Source: SVQP01 sp045587385
Lineage (GTDB): Bacteria; Bacillota; Clostridia; Oscillospirales; CAG-272
Assembly (NCBI GenBank): GCA_045587385.1
Contig: JAZNCE010000055.1
Location: 1-42,315, forward strand
Direction: 5' to 3'
DNA length: 42,315 nt
This document shows positions 38,068 through 42,315 of the stretch, piece by piece (within the stretch, counting starts at the first letter, position 1; every line of letters begins with the position of its first letter). Below the pieces are notes generated by a model. That model made no database searches and was not told the DNA's origin. It was given only the letters and a program-made list of their open reading frames with translations. The position numbers and the translations under genes are program-made.

Positions 38068-39444
38068 ATGGCAAACGTAGAAATCCCTTATAAGATTTAT
38101 TTGAACGAAAACGAAATTCCCCGTCAGTGGTATAACGTGCGCGCGGACATGAAGAAAAAGCCCGCGCCGCTCATCGATCCCCGCACCATGAAGCCCATCA
38201 CCTTGGAGGCGATGAGCGAGGTGTTCTGCGAGGAGCTTGCGCGTCAGGAGCTGGACGACACCACGCCCTATATCGATATCCCCGAGCCGCTGATCGACTT
38301 TTATAAAATGTACCGTCCCGCACCGCTTGTCCGTGCATATTGCCTGGAAAAGCAGTTGGACACTCCCGCACATATCTACTATAAGTTTGAAGGCAACAAT
38401 ACCAGCGGCAGCCATAAGCTCAATTCCGCAATCGCGCAGGCGTATTATGCCAAGATGCAGGGACTTGAGGGTGTGACCACCGAGACCGGTGCAGGTCAGT
38501 GGGGCACTGCGCTTTCTATGGCATGCTCTTACTTTGGTCTTGATTGCAAGGTCTTTATGGTCAAGGTCAGCTATGAGCAAAAGCCCTTCCGCCGCGAGGT
38601 CATGCGTACCTACGGCGCAAACGTGACTCCCTCGCCCTCAACTACCACGGCTGTAGGCAGAAAGATCCTTGAAGAGCATCCCGGCACCACGGGCAGCCTT
38701 GGCTGTGCCATTTCCGAGGCGGTGGAAGCCGCAGGTGCATCGGGCGGCACGTACCGCTACGTGCTGGGCAGCGTGCTTAACCAGGTGCTGCTGCATCAGA
38801 CTATCATTGGTCTGGAAACCAAGACCGCGCTTGATAAGTACGGCATTAAGCCCGACATCATCATCGGCTGCGCGGGCGGCGGCTCCAACTTGGGCGGCTT
38901 GATCTCTCCTTTTATGGGTGAAAAGCTGCGCGGCGAGGCGGATTACCGCATTATCGCGGTCGAGCCCGCATCCTGCCCCAGCTTAACGCGCGGCAGATAT
39001 ATTTACGACTATTGCGACACAGGCAGAATTTGCCCCATGGCAAAGATGTACACGCTGGGCTCGGGCTTTATCCCGTCCTCCAGCCATTCGGGCGGACTTC
39101 GCTACCACGGCATGAGCACGGTACTCTCCGAGCTGTATGATCAGGGGCTGATGGAAGCAAGAAGCGTTGAGCAGACCGCAGTTTTTGCGGCAGCGCAGCA
39201 GTTTGCACGCATTGAGGGTATTTTGCCCGCACCCGAGTCGGCGCACGCCATCAAGGCTGCCATTGACGAGGCAATGATCTGCAAGGAAACCGGTGAGCAA
39301 AAGACCATCGTGTTCGGGCTTACGGGCACGGGTTACTTTGATATGGTGGCATATCAGAAGTTCAACGACGGGCTGATGGGCGACTATATCCCCACCGACG
39401 ACGAGCTGGATGCCGCATTCGTAAACTTCCCGCCTCAGCCTTGA
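38068..39444 (+). CDS. trpB2: Tryptophan synthase beta chain-like protein, TrpB2 type
   Basis: This 458-residue PLP enzyme belongs to the longer TrpB2 group, which joins indole and serine to tryptophan without needing a TrpA partner. The PLP lysine is Lys117 in GNNTSGSHKLNSA; the phosphate-binding loop is CAGGGSNLGG; TETGAGQWGTALSMA and HSGGLRYHGMS are typical of the family. GGGAGAAAGG precedes ATG 38068; the open frame upstream is T-box leader. No other trp genes are adjacent, so it probably salvages indole. The stop lies in the first hairpin of the downstream repeat array. Confidence 0.93.
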   Translation: MANVEIPYKIYLNENEIPRQWYNVRADMKKKPAPLIDPRTMKPITLEAMSEVFCEELARQELDDTTPYIDIPEPLIDFYKMYRPAPLVRAYCLEKQLDTPAHIYYKFEGNNTSGSHKLNSAIAQAYYAKMQGLEGVTTETGAGQWGTALSMACSYFGLDCKVFMVKVSYEQKPFRREVMRTYGANVTPSPSTTTAVGRKILEEHPGTTGSLGCAISEAVEAAGASGGTYRYVLGSVLNQVLLHQTIIGLETKTALDKYGIKPDIIIGCAGGGSNLGGLISPFMGEKLRGEADYRIIAVEPASCPSLTRGRYIYDYCDTGRICPMAKMYTLGSGFIPSSSHSGGLRYHGMSTVLSELYDQGLMEARSVEQTAVFAAAQQFARIEGILPAPESAHAIKAAIDEAMICKETGEQKTIVFGLTGTGYFDMVAYQKFNDGLMGDYIPTDDELDAAFVNFPPQP

Positions 39445-39525
39445 CGCGCAGCGTCAAACTGCGGCAAAGCCGCAATATCACTTGCGCATCGCGCAAATAT
39501 CACTTTTGCAAAGCAAAATATCATC
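39441..39525 (+). repeat. Multi-hairpin array D with AATATCACT linkers
   Basis: The hairpins are ttgacgc/gcgtcaa (39441-39457, including the trpB2 stop), gcggc/gccgc (39461-39473), tgcgc/gcgca (39483-39495) and tttgc/gcaaa (39505-39517). The linkers AATATCACT (39474-39482, 39496-39504) and ATATCATCT are the same as in array B. The order of the last three matches hairpins H1-H3 of arrays B and C, so this looks like a shortened member ending next to a terminator. Confidence 0.82.
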
Positions 39526-39530
39526 TAAAA

Positions 39531-39554
39531 AGCCCGCGCCGAGCGGGCTTTTTT
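39531..39554 (+). terminator. Terminator of trpB2
   Basis: agcccgc (39531-39537) pairs with gcgggct (39543-39549), followed by a T run. Confidence 0.92.
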
Positions 39555-39586
39555 ATGCTTCCTTTTTGCAAATTCAAAAAGATTTG

Positions 39587-39615
39587 TTGCAAAATGCGCG
39601 AGTTTGTGCTATAAT
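39587..39615 (+). promoter_or_regulatory. Promoter of the GH28-like gene
   Basis: TTGCAA (39587-39592) and TATAAT (39610-39615) are 17 bases apart, 54 bases before the start codon. Confidence 0.78.
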
Positions 39616-39669
39616 ATTGTTATACTGTTCGATTAAAGCCGCGAATTTGAAAAAAGAGAGGTATCTCCC

Positions 39670-41154
39670 ATGATCAGAATTCCCGTGTTTCCCGTAGGAC
39701 AAGAGATATTTGAGGGTTGCACCGTCACCGTCAACCAAAGAAAGGCAAAGCCGTATCTTGCGCGCGTGTCCGCTATGCCGTTTAATTGCTCCTGGCCGGG
39801 GCATCAGCGTCCCTTGGACCAGACAGAGCTTGCGGGTTTTGTGTCCTTTGAGGCGGACGAGGCAGCCACTTTGACCGTGACTTGGCAGACGCCGCCCACC
39901 GAGGTGCTGGTGCGTCCGCTTTCGCGCAACGTTCGGGTAAATCTTGAAGGCTGCACCGCCACCTTTACGCTGCCCGGCTGCGGTCAGTATACGGTGGAGG
40001 CAGACGGATGGCACGGTGCTTTGCACGTGTTTGTCAACCCCATCAAGGATGTGGACGGCTTGCGCACCACCTATCGCTTTGCGGGCGGTGAGCACCATAT
40101 CGGGTCGATCGAGCTGACCGACAACGACACCGTGTATATCGACGCAGGAGCGGTGGTGTACGGCTCGTTTTATGCCATTTGTGCCGAGAATATCCGTATT
40201 TTGGGACACGGCATCATTGACGGCAGCCGTGAGGAGCGCACGAGCGAGACCTCGCTCTTGGCTTATGATTATACCGCGCCCATTCCGCGCGACAAGCAGG
40301 GCATTCGTGCCTTTGCGCACGCGCATCGCGTCCTGCGCGGCAATTTGCGCTTTTATCGCTGCAGAAACGTGCATATTGAGGGCGTTGTCTGCCGTGACAG
40401 CGCGTCCTTTGCCATCATTGCGGCGGGATGCGAGAACGTGTCGATCGATAACGTCAAGACCATAGGCATGTGGCGGTATAATTCCGACGGCATTGATCTG
40501 TTCAACTGCACGGGTGTCAGCGTCAGAAATTGCTTCTTGCGCAACTTTGACGACTGCATGGTCATCAAGGGCATTTGCGGCTGGGATGATCTGTGCAACC
40601 GCAATATCATCGTGGAGGGCTGCGTGCTGTGGTGTGATTGGGGCAGAGCACTTGAAATCGGAGCGGAGACCAATGCGCCCGCATTTTACAATATCGTGTT
40701 CTTTGATTGTGACGTCATTCACGGCTCGACCATGCAGCTGGATATCCAGCATCATAACCGTGCCGAGATCCACCACGTGACCTTTGAAAATATTCGTGCG
40801 GAGTACACGCAGTATCAGCTGTCCGATCTGGGGCAGGAAAGTGATGAGCAGGTGTACCGCAGCACCGTGCCTGCACATCAGCCCATTTTGCTCAACGTCG
40901 CGCTTTACGATATGGGGCTGTTTGCAAAGGACGGCTTGCACGGATGCGTACACGATATTCTGTTTAAGGATATCTTTGTGCTGACCGATGCGCCGCTGCC
41001 CATGCCGACGTCGATCTTTGCGGGGCTTGACGAGCAGCATTGCGTCAAGGACGTGCGCGTGGAAGGCTTGTATTTGAACGGAGAGCGCGTAACCGACGTG
41101 GGAAAAGCCAATTTCGTGATCGGTGCGCATGCATACAATATCAGTTTGTGTTAA
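39670..41154 (+). CDS. GH28-like parallel beta-helix glycoside hydrolase
   Basis: This 494-residue protein has an N-terminal beta-sandwich (about 1-120) and a right-handed beta-helix. GH28-type active-site blocks are visible as NSDGIDLFNC near residue 273 and NFDDCMVIKG near 295. The usual GHG histidine region reads WGRALEIGAE, so the histidine is replaced by arginine, as can occur in divergent GH28-related proteins. GH28 enzymes hydrolyse pectin (polygalacturonan, rhamnogalacturonan). No signal peptide is present, suggesting action on imported pectic oligosaccharides, in keeping with the GH106-like gene upstream. The enzyme activity is inferred, not certain. Confidence 0.78.
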   Translation: MIRIPVFPVGQEIFEGCTVTVNQRKAKPYLARVSAMPFNCSWPGHQRPLDQTELAGFVSFEADEAATLTVTWQTPPTEVLVRPLSRNVRVNLEGCTATFTLPGCGQYTVEADGWHGALHVFVNPIKDVDGLRTTYRFAGGEHHIGSIELTDNDTVYIDAGAVVYGSFYAICAENIRILGHGIIDGSREERTSETSLLAYDYTAPIPRDKQGIRAFAHAHRVLRGNLRFYRCRNVHIEGVVCRDSASFAIIAAGCENVSIDNVKTIGMWRYNSDGIDLFNCTGVSVRNCFLRNFDDCMVIKGICGWDDLCNRNIIVEGCVLWCDWGRALEIGAETNAPAFYNIVFFDCDVIHGSTMQLDIQHHNRAEIHHVTFENIRAEYTQYQLSDLGQESDEQVYRSTVPAHQPILLNVALYDMGLFAKDGLHGCVHDILFKDIFVLTDAPLPMPTSIFAGLDEQHCVKDVRVEGLYLNGERVTDVGKANFVIGAHAYNISLC

Positions 41155-41168
41155 AGGAGAGGACCTAA

Positions 41169-42155
41169 GTGAACGCGTTGCATTATACCTTGATCGGTGC
41201 GGGCGCGGTGGTTGCCGCAGCCGCGATTGGCGTGGGGGTTGCCGCACCGTATATCCATAAGCTGTTCAAGCATTCGTTCGGTCGCTCGGATCCTGCGCCG
41301 GACGGACAAAGCGCGTTTTTGGACGGCTTGCGTGCCAAGGGATATGACCAGCAGGTTGAGATCGTCAAGCACGGCTGGAACCGCCTTGCAAGCACCGCGC
41401 ATGAAAAGGTGTATATCACCTCACATGACGGACACCGCCTGTGCGCCAAGCTGTATGCGCCCGAGCATCCCAAAGCGACCGTTATATTGGTGCACGGCTA
41501 CCATAGCAAGGGTGACATGGATTTTGGCAGCGTGTTCGATTTTTATGCCCGGCGCGGCATCGGCATGCTGATCGTGTATCAGCGTGCGCACGGAGAGAGC
41601 GAGGGAGAGTATCTGACCTTTGGCGCAAAAGAGAAGTACGATATCCGCGATTGGGCAAAATATCTGGTAGAGCGCTACGGCGAGCAGCACAGCATTATTC
41701 TGGACGGCGTTTCCATGGGGTGTGCGACCGTGCTGTTGGCTTCCTGCCTGCCCGATATACCGTCGCAGGTCAAGGCGGTCATCGGGGATTGCGGCTATGC
41801 CTCTGCAAAAGGGCAGATCAAGCAGGTCATCAAGGAGGATATGCACATGCCCGCGGGCTTGGTATATCCCGTGACAACGCTGCTTTGCAAGCTGTACGGC
41901 GGCGCATTCCTGGGAGAAGCAGACGTAGAGAAGGCATTGCAAAATGCCAAGCTCCCCACGTTGTTTGCCCACGGTGCAGGGGATGATTTCGTCCGCCCCT
42001 ATAACTCCGAGCGCAATTATGCCGCCTGCACGAGCGCATATAAGCGTCTGTGCATCTTCGAGGGCTCGCCGCACGGCATGAGTTATCTTGACCATAAAGA
42101 GGAATACGAAAAGGAGATCCTGGCACTGTTTGCGCACGCAGGAATTCTCGATTGA
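41169..42155 (+). CDS. Membrane-anchored alpha/beta hydrolase
   Basis: This 328-residue protein has an N-terminal membrane segment (residues 7-29) and an alpha/beta hydrolase domain. VILVHGYHSKGD is near residue 105, the nucleophile Ser182 is in DGVSMGC, the aspartate lies in FAHGAGDDFVRP and the histidine in GSPHGMSYL. Members are esterases, acyltransferases or peptidases; the substrate is unknown. The start is GTG 41169, preceded by AAGGAG at 41155-41160. It is 14 bases after the GH28-like gene and is probably in its operon, so it might remove ester groups from pectin fragments. Confidence 0.82.
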   Translation: MNALHYTLIGAGAVVAAAAIGVGVAAPYIHKLFKHSFGRSDPAPDGQSAFLDGLRAKGYDQQVEIVKHGWNRLASTAHEKVYITSHDGHRLCAKLYAPEHPKATVILVHGYHSKGDMDFGSVFDFYARRGIGMLIVYQRAHGESEGEYLTFGAKEKYDIRDWAKYLVERYGEQHSIILDGVSMGCATVLLASCLPDIPSQVKAVIGDCGYASAKGQIKQVIKEDMHMPAGLVYPVTTLLCKLYGGAFLGEADVEKALQNAKLPTLFAHGAGDDFVRPYNSERNYAACTSAYKRLCIFEGSPHGMSYLDHKEEYEKEILALFAHAGILD

Positions 42156-42161
42156 ATTCAT

Positions 42162-42183
42162 AAAAAGAAACAGCCCCATGGGG
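42162..42183 (+). terminator. Interrupted terminator, left arm only
   Basis: The 16 bases AAACAGCCCCATGGGG (42168-42183) are identical to the core of the palindromic terminator at 6386-6401. The expected right arm CTGTTT does not follow; array E starts instead. I infer the array sits inside a former terminator hairpin. Confidence 0.5.
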
Positions 42184-42315
42184 AGATACTCCAAGCGGAG
42201 TATCTCCCCGGTTCTATTCGCCTTCGGCGAGTTCTATTGCCTTTGGCAGTGATATTGCCTGCGGCAGTGGTATTCGCTGCGCGAGTTTGAAAGGCGAATA
42301 GAATATCACTGAAAG
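42180..42315. repeat. Multi-hairpin array E, cut by the window end
   Basis: A 13-base-pair hairpin, ggggagatactcc/ggagtatctcccc (42180-42209), is followed by cgcc/ggcg (42219-42229), gcctttggc (42239-42247), gcctgcggc (42257-42265) and cgc/gcg (42275-42283). The linkers GGTTCTATT, AGTTCTATT, AGTGATATT and AGTGGTATT are variants of the reverse of AATATCACT. tattcgcctt (42216-42225) also pairs with aaggcgaata (42291-42300), and a forward AATATCACT occurs near the end. The array probably continues beyond the window. Confidence 0.75.

Overview
The window reads as chromosomal DNA of an anaerobic, spore-forming Clostridia member (phylum Bacillota), probably gut-associated. Supporting signs are a cotJABC spore-coat cassette, the SepF/YggT/YlmH division cluster, a T-box riboswitch, Gram-positive lipoprotein signals, strong AGGAGG-type ribosome binding sites, near-consensus TTGACA-17-TATAAT promoters, a dockerin protein, and plant-polysaccharide enzymes (GH106-like, GH28-like). 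Genus cannot be told from sequence alone.

Layout. 1-6415: a hairpin-rich repeat, then four tandem paralogous solute-binding lipoproteins with no permease or ATPase beside them. 6419-8523: divergent dapA and queA. 8524-11466: a small PLMP/RRXRR-like domain protein, then a RelB/DinJ-type antitoxin without a toxin, in line with an MBL-fold hydrolase and miaA. 11664-20469: a ylm-type division and translation cluster (HlyD-like, yggS, sepF, yggT, ylmH, ileS, lspA, rluD-type synthase, HAD phosphatase). 20506-21689: cotJABC on the minus strand. 21870-23109: a truncated RHS/wall-protein N-terminus joined to a short foreign tail and overlapping a lipoprotein gene, which looks like the remains of a polymorphic toxin locus. 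23183-26274: a glycosyltransferase and two acyltransferases that look like a glycolipid pathway.

26284-28476 is a small accessory island: an orphan phage-type gene, a Fic protein with an altered catalytic motif and a palindromic operator, a short XRE regulator, and a SLOG-fold gene. 28493-29648 is luxS-mtnN (AI-2 and methyl-cycle recycling). 29740-36550 runs pepT, tdk, udk, a dockerin transglutaminase-like lipoprotein and a GH106-like glycosidase on one strand with small gaps. 36685-37404 is an AT-rich XRE regulator. 37678-39444 is a tryptophan T-box controlling a standalone trpB2. 39587-42155 holds a GH28-like beta-helix protein and an alpha/beta hydrolase.

The most unusual signal is a family of dispersed intergenic arrays (1-127, 11484-11648, 25395-25555, 39441-39525, 42180-42315). 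Each is a string of short GC-rich hairpins whose stems vary, joined by a near-constant 7-9 base linker (AATATCACT, ATTTCAC, AATTCAT). In two of them six hairpins occur in the same order with compensatory stem changes, one array being inverted relative to the other. I do not recognise this as a named repeat family.
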